The notes under the pieces were generated by a model, which did no database searches, was not told the origin of the DNA, and saw only the letters and a program-made list of their open reading frames with translations. The translations under genes and the position numbers were made by a program. Positions 56,067-64,000 of a stretch of 64,000 nucleotides of DNA are shown here, piece after piece. How positions within the stretch are numbered: position 1 is the first letter of the stretch; every line of letters starts with the position of its first letter. The stretch comes from Flavobacterium ginsenosidimutans (lineage in GTDB: Bacteria > Bacteroidota > Bacteroidia > Flavobacteriales > Flavobacteriaceae), in the NCBI RefSeq assembly GCF_003254625.1, contig NZ_QJRJ01000078.1, positions 124,001 through 188,000 of the forward strand, written 5' to 3'.

Positions 56067-56366
56067 TTAAGGTTTTCTTTCTGGATTTCTTGAAGTATGA
56101 AATACTGAATAAATAATTATTTCAGCACCAATAATCTCATAAATAATAACAAAAGGAAATTTAACCAGAGTCATTTCTCGATAACCTGGTTCTTTTTTAA
56201 TCTCAAATAATTCTGGATTTATTTTTAAAACTTTTAGATAAGATCTTAAATAAGTTAGAAATTGCTTTCCTAAACCTTTACTTCTGCCTTCATAAAATTC
56301 AATAGATTCATCAATTTCTTTTTCTGCTAATGGTAAAATTTTAATTTTAAAAACCATATTTTGCAT
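56067..56366 (-). CDS. RelE/ParE-type toxin
   Basis: A 99-residue protein of the ParE/RelE toxin fold: LAEKEIDESIEFYEGRSKGLGKQFL, then KKEPGYREMTLVKFPFVIIYEI and the C-terminal HTSRNPERKP. The pattern fits ParE-like gyrase poisons or RelE-like ribosome nucleases; sequence alone does not decide. It overlaps the antitoxin gene by 20 nt (11 nt if Met4 is used). It is the second gene of a type II module. Confidence 0.9.
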   Translation of the reverse strand: MQNMVFKIKILPLAEKEIDESIEFYEGRSKGLGKQFLTYLRSYLKVLKINPELFEIKKEPGYREMTLVKFPFVIIYEIIGAEIIIYSVFHTSRNPERKP

Positions 56367-56592
56367 TCAAACGTTGCTCGACCTCTTCCCAACTATTTGC
56401 CTCTATTTCTCCAGACAAATATTTTTCTCTTTCTTCAGCAACTAAATTGTAATGTGAATCAGGAACAATTGACTTTTTTTCATCGTGATTAATGGCATCA
56501 AAAACGCTTTCCAAAATTTCTAATTTTGAATCGTCATCAATGAATTTACCAAAATCTTTTATAAGCTTACGTCTTAATTCCTTCGTTTCCAT
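56347..56592 (-). CDS. Antitoxin of the addiction-module (TIGR02574-like) family
   Basis: An 81-residue protein, first gene of the module. The C-terminal SHYNLVAEEREKYLSGEIEA and NSWEEVEQRLNAKYGF is the typical toxin-binding tail of putative addiction-module components paired with ParE/RelE proteins. The N-terminus has no recognisable helix-turn-helix. A longer frame from a TTG (56613) overlaps the promoter box, so the ATG at 56592 is chosen. Confidence 0.86.
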   Translation of the reverse strand: METKELRRKLIKDFGKFIDDDSKLEILESVFDAINHDEKKSIVPDSHYNLVAEEREKYLSGEIEANSWEEVEQRLNAKYGF

Positions 56593-56610
56593 TTTGTTTG
56601 TATTTAAACT

Positions 56611-56618
56611 CAAATTTA
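56611..56618 (-). promoter_or_regulatory. -7 box (TAAATTTG) for the toxin-antitoxin operon
   Basis: Exact TAnnTTTG match reading leftwards, 18 nt upstream of the antitoxin ATG. Overlaps the rejected TTG start. Confidence 0.65.
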
Positions 56619-56704
56619 AGATTTATAATGATTCAATTATGTTAAAACTTATTTGCGATACAAAGTCTCAGAGAAAAAACTTAGAATCTTAGCATCTCAA
56701 TATC

Positions 56705-57163
56705 TTAGAACGAAATCACTGTCGAATTCTTCACTTCACTAATCATAAACATACTTTGCGTGCTTCCAATATGCTGTAAAGAAGTCAACTTTGTAACTAA
56801 AAATTCTCTGTAAGCTTCCATATCTTTTACTAAAACTTTCAGGATATAATCATAATCGCCGCTTACATGATGACATTCTAAAACCTCATTTAATTTGATG
56901 ACTTCACTTTCAAATTTGGTTAAAAATTCTTTAGTATGCTGAATAAGTTTTAAATGACAAAAAACCACAAATCCTTTTTCGATTTTAGATTTATCAACTA
57001 AAGCCGCGTAGTTTTTTATTATGCCTTCACGCTCGAGTTTTTTAATTCGTTCGTAAACTGCAGTTACTGAAAGATTCAGTTTTAAAGACAATTCTTTATT
57101 GGTCTTTTTGCTATCGGTTTGAAGTAAAACGAGGAGTTTTTTATCTATTTCGTCTAAAGTCAT
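56705..57163 (-). CDS. Lrp/AsnC-family transcriptional regulator
   Basis: A 152-residue regulator. The N-terminal helix-turn-helix (LDEIDKKLLVLLQTDSKKTNKE, LNLSVTAVYERIKKLEREGII) is followed by a RAM ligand-binding domain (about 65-145) with ECHHVSGDYDYILKVLVKD. Such proteins sense amino acids. It is divergent from the gamma-lyase-like gene, its most likely target. Confidence 0.94.
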   Translation of the reverse strand: MTLDEIDKKLLVLLQTDSKKTNKELSLKLNLSVTAVYERIKKLEREGIIKNYAALVDKSKIEKGFVVFCHLKLIQHTKEFLTKFESEVIKLNEVLECHHVSGDYDYILKVLVKDMEAYREFLVTKLTSLQHIGSTQSMFMISEVKNSTVISF

Positions 57164-57227
57164 TTTTAGTTGATTATTGATAGTTTACTGAAGTGAAAGA
57201 AAATCTATTAATTGGATTTTATCTATC

Positions 57228-57235
57228 CAAATTTA
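57228..57235 (-). promoter_or_regulatory. -7 box (TAAATTTG) for the Lrp gene
   Basis: Exact TAnnTTTG match reading leftwards, about 65 nt upstream of the ATG. It lies in the 216-bp gap shared with the divergent PLP enzyme gene, where an Lrp site would be expected. Confidence 0.55.
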
Positions 57236-57379
57236 GATTAAAAATCATTATAAAAACCTATTTATAGTTTTAAAATCTAAAAAATTAAAACATCATTGAT
57301 TAATTATCTAATACATTCTTTCTTTGACAGGAATTCTTTTTGAAAAACTTGAAACTTGAAACAAAAAAATTAACTATAA

Positions 57380-58603
57380 ATGAAAGATTTTAATCCAGCT
57401 GACAAAATTCAGGATTTACAATATTTTGGAGAATTTGGCGGTGTGAATCCGTCGATTTCTGATTCTTCGACTTATACTTTTTTATCGGCGAAAACCATGT
57501 TTGATACTTTTGAAGGCAATATGGAAGGCTGTTATTTGTATTCGCGCCATTCTTCGCCAAGTAATTTGTATTTGGATAAGGCTTTGGCAGCAATGGAAGG
57601 AACAGAAACTGCTAATGTTTCGGCTTCAGGAATGGGCGCAATCACTCCTACTCTTTTACAATTGTGCGGTGCAGGCGATCATATCGTTTCAAGCCGAACG
57701 ATTTACGGCGGAACTTATGCTTTTTTGAAGAATTTTACGCCTCGTTTCGGAATTGAAACAAGCTTTGTAGACATCACTAAATTAGATATTGTAGAAGCAG
57801 CGATTACTTCTAAAACGAAAGTTTTGTACTGCGAAACAGTTAGTAATCCGTTATTGGAAGTCGCTGATATTCGTGGTTTGGCTAAAATTGCTAAAAAACA
57901 TAATTTGAAACTAGTTGTAGATAATACATTTTCGCCATTATCAGTTTCTCCTGCGAAATTGGGTGCAGATATTGTAATTCATAGCTTGACGAAATACATT
58001 AATGGAAGCAGCGACACAGTTGGCGGCGTGACTTGCGCATCGAAAGAATTTATTAATTCGCTAAAAAATGTGAATTCTGGCGCAAGTATGCTTTTAGGTC
58101 CAACAATGGATAGTTTACGTTCTGCAAGTGTGATGAAAAACTTGAGAACACTTCATATCCGAATTAAGCAACATAGTCATAACGCACATTTTCTCGCTGA
58201 TCAATTTGAAAAAGATGGCTTAAAAACGGTTTATCCTGGATTGAAAAGTCACCCGAGTCATGAATTGTACAAAACAATGATTAATCCCGAATATGGTTTT
58301 GGGGGAATGCTGACAATTGATGTTGGAACTTTGGAAAAAGCCAATGAATTAATGGAATTAATGCAGGAAAGAAATCTGGGCTATCTGGCAGTAAGTTTAG
58401 GTTTTTACAAAACATTATTCAGCGCGCCAGGAACTTCAACTTCGAGTGAGATTCCGCTAGAAGAACAGAAAGAAATGGGATTAACTGATGGTCTGATTCG
58501 TTTTTCTATTGGATTAGATAATGATATTCAACGTACTTACGAAATGATGAAAGCTTGTATGAAAGAGCTTGGAGTATTACAAAAGCAAAACATTTCTCTA
58601 TAA
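57380..58603 (+). CDS. Methionine gamma-lyase-like PLP enzyme
   Basis: A 407-residue member of the Cys/Met-metabolism family. Y54 and R56 (YSR) bind the PLP phosphate of the neighbouring subunit, YGGTYAFLKNF stacks on the cofactor, and K205 in HSLTKYINGSSD forms the Schiff base. The motif order suits methionine gamma-lyase or cystathionine-type lyases; the usual Cys near the active site of gamma-lyase was not identified. The divergent Lrp gene suggests amino-acid-induced control, hence sulfur amino-acid catabolism. Confidence 0.86.
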   Translation: MKDFNPADKIQDLQYFGEFGGVNPSISDSSTYTFLSAKTMFDTFEGNMEGCYLYSRHSSPSNLYLDKALAAMEGTETANVSASGMGAITPTLLQLCGAGDHIVSSRTIYGGTYAFLKNFTPRFGIETSFVDITKLDIVEAAITSKTKVLYCETVSNPLLEVADIRGLAKIAKKHNLKLVVDNTFSPLSVSPAKLGADIVIHSLTKYINGSSDTVGGVTCASKEFINSLKNVNSGASMLLGPTMDSLRSASVMKNLRTLHIRIKQHSHNAHFLADQFEKDGLKTVYPGLKSHPSHELYKTMINPEYGFGGMLTIDVGTLEKANELMELMQERNLGYLAVSLGFYKTLFSAPGTSTSSEIPLEEQKEMGLTDGLIRFSIGLDNDIQRTYEMMKACMKELGVLQKQNISL

Positions 58604-58635
58604 ATAAATTTGCACGATTTTTTATTAGTTTGTTT

Positions 58636-58674
58636 AAATCCGCTGGAGATCTTTTCTCTAAGCGGATTTTTTTT
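58636..58674 (+). terminator. Terminator of the gamma-lyase-like gene
   Basis: AAATCCGCT / AGCGGATTT stem, eight T. 32 nt after the stop. Confidence 0.88.
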
Positions 58675-58676
58675 CT

Positions 58677-58712
58677 AAAAAAGCCGTTCTGAATAACTCC
58701 AGAACGGCTTTT
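58677..58712. terminator. Terminator of the DUF695 gene
   Basis: AAAAGCCGTTCTG / CAGAACGGCTTTT perfect 13-bp stem with an 8-nt loop; serves the minus-strand gene and probably also the plus strand. Confidence 0.92.
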
Positions 58713-58717
58713 GTAAT

Positions 58718-59812
58718 TTATCTTGGCTCAAAATGTCTAAACGACTGCCAGTATTTGTCTTTGTAAATTTCGTAGCTTATTTCAAAAACACCATTATATT
58801 TTTTAATCAATGCATCAGCTACTTTGGTTGGTTTTCTAAAGTCTTTGCAAGCGAAAAAGATTTCTCTTTTATTATTTGCCGTTTCTCTTCCAATATTTAA
58901 AAACCCATCAGAATCTGGCAAAATTTGAATCATTTCTTCTTCTATTTCGTCTAGCAATTTATATGTTCTTTCATCAGGCAATCCTCCATTTTCACAATCT
59001 TCAAAAGGAATTCCAACAATAAAAATCCACGGATGCGATGCTTTTTTGTCCCACTCCATTAACGTTGTATTGATTAAAGCCAAAACTACAGAACCATCCT
59101 GCCCTTTTCCTTCAAAATTAGCATAACCGTCATTCTCCGTATTATGCCTTGTACCTTCGTATTTTTCGACGAATTCTTTTTCTCTCCAAATTAAATAATC
59201 TTTTAATTTTTCAATTGGAATTAATTCTTCTGAAATAGCATCTGGACCAACTACTTTCATATTATCAATTAAAGTAACCGAATGCAATTCGCCTAAATAA
59301 TTATCTAAGAAAATATAAACTCCATTGGTTACCGCCGCTCTTTTTTCTTCTACAAAATCATCATAGACAATTATTAAATCTATTTCGTCTGGATAATCTT
59401 CATGAACATTCGGATAAAACTTTAAATTGTCTTTATCGAATTTAAAGTTTTCATAATCGATACCAATATTTTGAACGTCTGATGAAGGTTTTAACGCCGT
59501 AATTTTCCAGCCATCAATTTGAGGTGCTGCATTTACTAATTCTTCAATGGCATAAATATTTCTGATTGCACCGTCTGGCGTTAAGATTAATTCAACTGTA
59601 TTGTCATCAAACATTCCAGTTAAGAAATAAATTCCGAAGTGAATCTCGTCTAATTTTGGAGCTAATTTTTCAAAAAAACCTTGGTGAATATTTCCTCTGT
59701 TTTTAACGATTTTAAAAAACTCTTTTTCCTGTTTTAAAAACCAATTCCAGAAGTCATTATTAGATTGTATTGGAGCATCATTTTTGCCCAATATTTTATC
59801 AAGAAAACTCAT
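58718..59812 (-). CDS. DUF695-domain protein
   Basis: A 364-residue cytoplasmic protein. Residues about 10-220 form a domain with FWNWFLKQEKEFFKIVKNRG, and about 225-364 resemble DUF695 (WIFIVGIPFEDCENGGLPDE, the ending YEIYKDKYWQSFRHFEPR). The N-part resembles DUF4085/immunity-like proteins only loosely. Function unknown. It is monocistronic. Confidence 0.78.
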   Translation of the reverse strand: MSFLDKILGKNDAPIQSNNDFWNWFLKQEKEFFKIVKNRGNIHQGFFEKLAPKLDEIHFGIYFLTGMFDDNTVELILTPDGAIRNIYAIEELVNAAPQIDGWKITALKPSSDVQNIGIDYENFKFDKDNLKFYPNVHEDYPDEIDLIIVYDDFVEEKRAAVTNGVYIFLDNYLGELHSVTLIDNMKVVGPDAISEELIPIEKLKDYLIWREKEFVEKYEGTRHNTENDGYANFEGKGQDGSVVLALINTTLMEWDKKASHPWIFIVGIPFEDCENGGLPDERTYKLLDEIEEEMIQILPDSDGFLNIGRETANNKREIFFACKDFRKPTKVADALIKKYNGVFEISYEIYKDKYWQSFRHFEPR

Positions 59813-59949
59813 TTATTACAAATTATATTTTAAAATTTTACTGAAAACAAACTTAAGGAAAACCCATTTTAAAACATAAGAATATTTCTATAAAAAAGAA
59901 AGTTTTTAAAACATATTGGCAATAAAGAAGTTAAGTCGACAAAGTATTA

Positions 59950-60047
59950 TTTCACGCAGATTTTAAAAGATCTGAGCAGATTCATTTGGATTTTTTTTAG
60001 AAATTTATCTTCCACATTTGCTTAGATCATTTTAAATCTGCGTGAAA
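59950..60047. repeat. Imperfect inverted repeat of the tttcacgcagatttt family
   Basis: Arms TTTCACGCAGATTTTAAA and TTTAAATCTGCGTGAAA enclose partly matching inner words (AGATCTGAGCA; TGCTTAGATC). The same arm sequence forms the inner stem at 63622-63720. Confidence 0.82.
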
Positions 60048-60049
60048 AT

Positions 60050-60086
60050 AAAAAGCCGTTTTAAGAATTTCTCAAAACGGCTTTTT
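60050..60086 (-). terminator. Terminator of the amino-acid permease gene
   Basis: AAAAAGCCGTTTT / AAAACGGCTTTTT perfect 13-bp stem with an 11-nt loop. Confidence 0.93.
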
Positions 60087-60104
60087 ACATATCTCTTTTT
60101 ACTT

Positions 60105-62039
60105 TTAACTGATAATTTCAGTATTCAATTTACTGTTTTTCCTACTATAAGTAAAGTAAATAAATAGCCCAATTAGTAACCAAACAGTAAAATAAATCCA
60201 GTTCCAAACGCTTAATTCGGCCATCATGTAAAGACAGCAGATTAATCCTAAAAGTGGAATTAAAGAAAGATTTTTTCTGAAAGCCCAAACTGCTAATCCA
60301 ACCAAGACAAATAAGAAAATCCACATTGGAATTTTGTGTTTGAATAAACTGAAACCTGATTCGTATTTTGCAGAATCAGCAATTGGCAAACCTTTTACAA
60401 CTTCGGCATATTTAGCTTCCTCGTCTTGATATTGTCCTAATAAATGCTCTAAATCTGAAGTTTCGGCCGTTTTATTGTTTACTTCGATACTTTCTAAATA
60501 TTTGAAAACTTTTTCAGATTCTGATTTGTCCAAAGAAGTTACGATTGAAGTTGCATCGTAAATTTGAGGCTCATTATTAATAAAAGCCATTGTCGCTTTA
60601 TTATTGAAAGCAAAAGCATAATACAATCCGGCAATCATTAAAACTGGCAGAATAAACTTCGAATTGATGTAAGGCGTTTTGAATTTTCCTCGTGGAATTT
60701 CAGGTTTGTTTTGTAAAACTAAAACTCCAGCGCAAACCAATACAAAGGCAAATAAAGTTCCGATACTGCATAAATCGGTAACCATAGTTAAGTTTAAAAA
60801 TAATGCTGGAACTGCAACTACAAAGCCTGTTACAATAGTTGCAAAAGAAGGTGTTTTGAATTTTGGATGAACAGTTGAGAATTTCTTTGGCAATAACCCG
60901 TCACGGCTCATACTCATCCAGATACGAGGCTGTCCCATTTGGAACACCAATAAAACGCTCGCCATTGCCACAACTGCACTTACAGCAATAATTCCTGACA
61001 TCCATTTTAAGTCTAATTTATCGAAAACAAAGGCAAGAGGATCTCCAACATTTAATTCGTGGTATTTTACCATTCCAGTTAAAACCAAAGCAATGGCAAT
61101 ATATAAAATAGTACAGATGATAATCGCCCACATCATTCCGCGTGGTAAATCACGTTGCGGATTTTTACATTCTTCTGCCGTTGTCGAAATAGCGTCAAAA
61201 CCAATATAAGCAAAGAAAACAGCTGATACTCCTTTTAAAACACCACTAACTCCATTTGGAGCAAACGGATCCCAATTTGCTGTATCTACGTAAAATACTC
61301 CAACTGCAATTACTAAAAGAACCACACAAAGTTTTACAACAACCATTAAGTTACTTGCGTTACGAGATTCTTTCATTCCTCTGTAAACCAAAGCCGTAAT
61401 CAAAATAATAATGAATAAAGCTGGTAAATCAGTCACAAAATGAAATGATCCTATTGTTGGAGCTGTTGTCCAAGCCGTATGCGCTTGCTGTAAAGCTGTA
61501 CTTAAATTTTCGAATGATTTTCCGCCTCGCATTAAAGCCTCGGCATCTTTAAATCCGTTTGAAGCGGTTAAGTAATCCATCTGAATCCATTGTGGTAAAT
61601 GAATTCCGCCACTCTGGAGAAGTCCTGTAAAATAATCACTCCACGATATGGCGACAGTTATGTTTCCAACGGCATATTCCATGATTAAAGCCCATCCGAT
61701 AATCCATGCAATTATTTCTCCGAAAGCCACATAAGAATACGTATAAGCACTTCCTGAAACGGGAACCATCGATGCAAATTCAGCATAAGCAAAAGCTGCA
61801 AAACTACATGCAAGAGCGGTAAAAAGAAACAAAAATATTACGGCTGGTCCTCCGTCTGCACTCGCTTTTCCGATCGTGCTGAAAATCCCCGCACCAACAA
61901 TCGCAGCAATTCCGAAAGCAGTTAAATCTTTGGTTGTAAGGTGCTTTCCTAATGCCTCATGACCGTCTGCCTCATTCTTTGCAACCTGTTTCAGAATATC
62001 CTGCACTGTTTTTTTTCGGAATAAACTTGAAAATGCCAT
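60105..62039 (-). CDS. APC-superfamily amino-acid permease with long extra-membrane inserts
   Basis: A 644-residue inner-membrane transporter, longer than the usual 450-500. The N-terminal KHLTTKDLTAFGIAAIVGAGIFSTIG and the FFAYIGFDAISTTAEECKNP segment match cationic-amino-acid-type APC permeases. About 13-14 helices are predicted. Two inserts are unusual: about 140-205 between early helices, and about 490-575 near the end (acidic, helical, ESEKVFKYLESIEVNNKTAE). The substrate is unknown; cationic or branched amino acids are plausible. Monocistronic with a clean terminator. Confidence 0.9.
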   Translation of the reverse strand: MAFSSLFRKKTVQDILKQVAKNEADGHEALGKHLTTKDLTAFGIAAIVGAGIFSTIGKASADGGPAVIFLFLFTALACSFAAFAYAEFASMVPVSGSAYTYSYVAFGEIIAWIIGWALIMEYAVGNITVAISWSDYFTGLLQSGGIHLPQWIQMDYLTASNGFKDAEALMRGGKSFENLSTALQQAHTAWTTAPTIGSFHFVTDLPALFIIILITALVYRGMKESRNASNLMVVVKLCVVLLVIAVGVFYVDTANWDPFAPNGVSGVLKGVSAVFFAYIGFDAISTTAEECKNPQRDLPRGMMWAIIICTILYIAIALVLTGMVKYHELNVGDPLAFVFDKLDLKWMSGIIAVSAVVAMASVLLVFQMGQPRIWMSMSRDGLLPKKFSTVHPKFKTPSFATIVTGFVVAVPALFLNLTMVTDLCSIGTLFAFVLVCAGVLVLQNKPEIPRGKFKTPYINSKFILPVLMIAGLYYAFAFNNKATMAFINNEPQIYDATSIVTSLDKSESEKVFKYLESIEVNNKTAETSDLEHLLGQYQDEEAKYAEVVKGLPIADSAKYESGFSLFKHKIPMWIFLFVLVGLAVWAFRKNLSLIPLLGLICCLYMMAELSVWNWIYFTVWLLIGLFIYFTYSRKNSKLNTEIIS

Positions 62040-62154
62040 ATATGTTTTGCTATTATAAATTGATTTAATTCAGTCGTTCTGGTTTTATTTTGCAAATAAT
62101 GCAAAAAATATCCTGATTTCAAATATATAAAACCATTTTGTTTTTCTAGCGTTT

Positions 62155-62341
62155 TTTTTCGCCACGAATTCACGAATTATTTTTTCAAATCTTTGTCTTA
62201 TAAATTTCTCATGCAGATTTCAGAGATAATGCAGATTTTTGTTGTGATGAAAATATTTATGTAGATTTTAAAATCAAATCTGCGAGAGAAATAAAACCTT
62301 TGTGAACTTTGCGTAATTCTTTACTCTCTTTGCGGTTAAAT
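62155..62341. repeat. Repeat cluster upstream of the Tat oxidoreductase
   Basis: Within a 383-bp gap. CGCCACGAATTCACGAATT (62160 on), then TTTCTCATGCAGATTT and AAATCTGCGAGAGAAA as loose inverted partners, then a gcaaag-family right arm TCTTTGCGGTTAAA (62328-62341). No small gene seen. Confidence 0.72.
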
Positions 62342-62422
62342 CTATTTTAAAACACAAATGTAACATTTATCAAAATGAGCTTACTAATACAAATAGTATT
62401 TAATTTTTAAAGAATCATATTT

Positions 62423-63583
62423 ATGGGAAAAATCACGAGACGTTCTTTTGTAAATAAATTTGGACTTGGTGTTGGCGCTTCGGTTGTGATGACTACACTT
62501 CCTTCTTTTATAACCGAAACAGAAAAGGTTCACAAACCTTACACTGGAAAAAAATTAAATATTGCTTTGTGCGGTTTAGGAAACTATGCGTCATTATTAG
62601 CTGAAGGTCTTCAGGTTTCTGAATATTGTCAACTTACTGGAATTGTCACAGGAACACCTTCTAAAGCTGAAGCATGGAAAAAGAAATATAATATTCCTGA
62701 AAAGAATATCTATAATTATGAAAATTTCGATTCAATCATAAAAAACAAAGACATTGATTTAGTATACGTTGTAACTCCAAACGCACTTCATAAAGAATTT
62801 ACTGTTCGCGCTGCAAAGGCAGGAAAACATGTAATTGTCGAAAAACCAATGGCAATTACTATTGAAGATTGTGAAGAAATGATCAAAGCCTGCAATGACA
62901 ATAACGTTCAATTAGCAATGGGATATCGTTTGCATTACGAACCAAATCATCTAGAAGTAAAACGATTGGGACAAGAAAAAGTTTTGGGACAAGTTCGCTA
63001 TATTGAAACTTCTCTAGGTTATAGCACTTATGATATTCATGACGTTAATAAACCTGTTGATTTAAATGCCCGCAATGAATGGAGGCTGACTAAAAAATGG
63101 GCTGGAGGCGGTTCGTTAATTAATTTAGGAGTTTACTGTATACAAGTTTCCCGCTATGTTTTAGGCGAAGAGCCAATTGCTGTTACCGCGCAATTTGGAA
63201 CTATAAACAATAAAAATAGATTTGCTCAAGTAGAAGAAAACATTACATGGCAAATGGAATTTCCGAGTGGCGCTGTTGCCAATTGCAGCAGTTCTTACGG
63301 TTTTGGAATCGACCGATTTCATGCTGCCGCAGATGAAGGTTTCTTCGAAATGAGTCCTGCTGTAAGCTATGGTCCTTTTGTAGGTAAAAGATCTGATGGA
63401 AAACCATTTAATTTCCCAGTTATAAACCAACAGCAAACTCAAATGGATGAGATTTGTAAAGTGATTTTAGCAAACCAAAAACTTCCAAATCATATTACAG
63501 GCGAAGAAGGAATTAAAGACGTCAAAGTCATCAACGCCATTTATAAGGCAGCTGAAACTGGCAAAAAAGTTAGTTTGAAATAG
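62423..63583 (+). CDS. Exported Gfo/Idh/MocA-family oxidoreductase (glucose-fructose oxidoreductase-like)
   Basis: A 386-residue protein with a twin-arginine signal (RRSF at 6-9 followed by a hydrophobic stretch to about 28). The Rossmann domain begins LNIALCGLGNYASLLAEGL; VVTPNALHKEFTVRAAKAGK and the catalytic VEKPMAITIEDCEEM follow; the C-terminal domain has AGGGSLINLGVYCIQ and the conserved YR in MGYRLHYEP. It is likely exported folded with its NADP cofactor. Substrate unknown, probably a sugar. Confidence 0.92.
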   Translation: MGKITRRSFVNKFGLGVGASVVMTTLPSFITETEKVHKPYTGKKLNIALCGLGNYASLLAEGLQVSEYCQLTGIVTGTPSKAEAWKKKYNIPEKNIYNYENFDSIIKNKDIDLVYVVTPNALHKEFTVRAAKAGKHVIVEKPMAITIEDCEEMIKACNDNNVQLAMGYRLHYEPNHLEVKRLGQEKVLGQVRYIETSLGYSTYDIHDVNKPVDLNARNEWRLTKKWAGGGSLINLGVYCIQVSRYVLGEEPIAVTAQFGTINNKNRFAQVEENITWQMEFPSGAVANCSSSYGFGIDRFHAAADEGFFEMSPAVSYGPFVGKRSDGKPFNFPVINQQQTQMDEICKVILANQKLPNHITGEEGIKDVKVINAIYKAAETGKKVSLK

Positions 63584-63587
63584 TTTT

Positions 63588-63774
63588 TTGCCACAGATTA
63601 AAAGGATTAAAACGATTTTTATTTCACGCAGATTTTACAGATTTAAGCAGATAATCGCAGATTATTAGTTATCTCTGGTTTAAAATTAAATCTGCCTAAA
63701 TCTGTAAAATCTGCGTGAAAAATTATTTAGATAAAGATTGAAAAAATCTTTTTAATCCTTTTAATCTGTGGCAA
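63588..63774. repeat. Long two-layer inverted repeat
   Basis: Outer perfect 25-bp arms: 63588-63612 (TTGCCACAGATTAAAAGGAT onward) and 63750-63774. Inner 31-bp arms with one mismatch: 63622-63652 and 63690-63720. Together the transcript could form a hairpin of more than 55 paired bases. A gcaaag-family word follows at 63780-63814. Confidence 0.93.
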
Positions 63775-63814
63775 AAAAATCTTAGCGCTCTTTGCGTAAT
63801 TCTTTGCGGTTAAA

Positions 63815-64000
63815 TTACTTTAAACAATTCCTCAAAATACTAACCGGATGCTGCGCTTCACGCTTCGTTCCATCATAAATTTGATGACGACAACTTGTTC
63901 CTGCGGCAGCGATTTTTACATTTCCTGCTGTAGCACGCACTTTAGGAAATAAAGTATCCTCACCCATTTGCATACTCACTTGATAATGTTCTTTTTCATA
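63815..64000 (-). CDS. C-terminal end of a FAD-binding and Fe-S-binding oxidoreductase (partial)
   Basis: The last 61 codons of a gene that continues beyond the right edge; stop at 63815-63817. The sequence FPKVRATAGNVKIAAAGTSC and RHQIYDGTKREAQHPVSIL matches the C-terminus of the large flavoproteins related to D-lactate dehydrogenase fused to a GlpC-like Fe-S domain, where the Cys of GTSC is a cluster/heterodisulfide-type ligand. The full protein is usually near 970 residues. The family call depends on this tail only. Confidence 0.72.
   Translation of the reverse strand, partial: YEKEHYQVSMQMGEDTLFPKVRATAGNVKIAAAGTSCRHQIYDGTKREAQHPVSILRNCLK

Noticed and set aside
57164..57379. SAM riboswitch upstream of the methionine gamma-lyase-like gene
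   Set aside because: The gap is A/T-rich without the paired elements of SAM riboswitches; an Lrp-controlled promoter is the simpler reading.

Overview
The window looks like a chromosomal segment of a Flavobacterium-type member of the Bacteroidota. Supporting signs are low GC and A-rich gaps, recurrent flavobacterial -7 promoter boxes (TAnnTTTG), a TonB-dependent receptor paired with a DUF4249 lipoprotein, many small secreted lipoproteins, a monomeric NADP isocitrate dehydrogenase, and sucC standing without sucD. I see no rRNA, tRNA, CRISPR array, prophage or complete insertion sequence. Most of the sequence is core metabolism with ordinary codon use; the accessory signal lies mainly in the intergenic repeats.

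Layout. 0-6.6 kb: icd, then a TonB receptor/DUF4249 operon that runs directly into a GyrI-like and a DinB-like gene. 6.6-12.5 kb: thiamine pyrophosphokinase, rlmF, a small membrane protein, a lipoprotein hydrolase, uvrB and a convergent TerB-like gene. 12.5-19 kb: a hydrolase / dipeptide epimerase / KBL-like aminotransferase operon, a DUF1456 gene, a LytS/LytR-type two-component pair and a DUF5694 protein. 19-29 kb: sucC, gltB, gltD and lysA, which form a carbon/nitrogen and lysine/peptidoglycan block. 29-40 kb: an accessory-looking stretch with a GIY-YIG nuclease between repeats, an XRE regulator, several lipoproteins, an acyltransferase-like membrane protein, an ArsR-type regulator with two tandem SRPBCC proteins, and a secreted esterase. 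40-54.7 kb: an outer-membrane barrel protein, the YifB/ComM ATPase, a DUF2004 protein, a Gfo/Idh/MocA oxidoreductase, amtB, the pabB-tilS-dsbD cluster, a DoxX protein, a lipocalin and lpdA. 54.8-64 kb: an SseB/TPR protein, a ParE-type toxin-antitoxin pair, Lrp with a divergent methionine gamma-lyase-like gene, a DUF695 protein, a large amino-acid permease, a Tat-type oxidoreductase, and the 3' end of a flavin/Fe-S oxidoreductase that leaves the window.

How the genes work together. GltBD and AmtB serve ammonium uptake and assimilation; Icd, SucC and LpdA supply and drain 2-oxoglutarate; LysA and the dipeptide epimerase operate in diaminopimelate and peptidoglycan-peptide metabolism. The Lrp/gamma-lyase pair and the permease suggest amino-acid catabolism.

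The most unusual content is the intergenic architecture. There are inverted repeats nested inside other inverted repeats (26.8-27.5 kb and 63.6-63.8 kb), a 30-bp unit with three copies each lying inside or beside another repeat, a 62-bp element with 11-bp terminal inverted repeats next to a GIY-YIG gene, a three-copy element with a conserved frame but a changing central hairpin, an array of four hairpins at about 51-bp spacing, and a dispersed repeat that is translated inside pabB. Several annotated starts were moved downstream because a TAnnTTTG box lies inside the longer reading frame. A 41-residue membrane protein at 31.8 kb and a partial gene at the right edge were found by direct reading.
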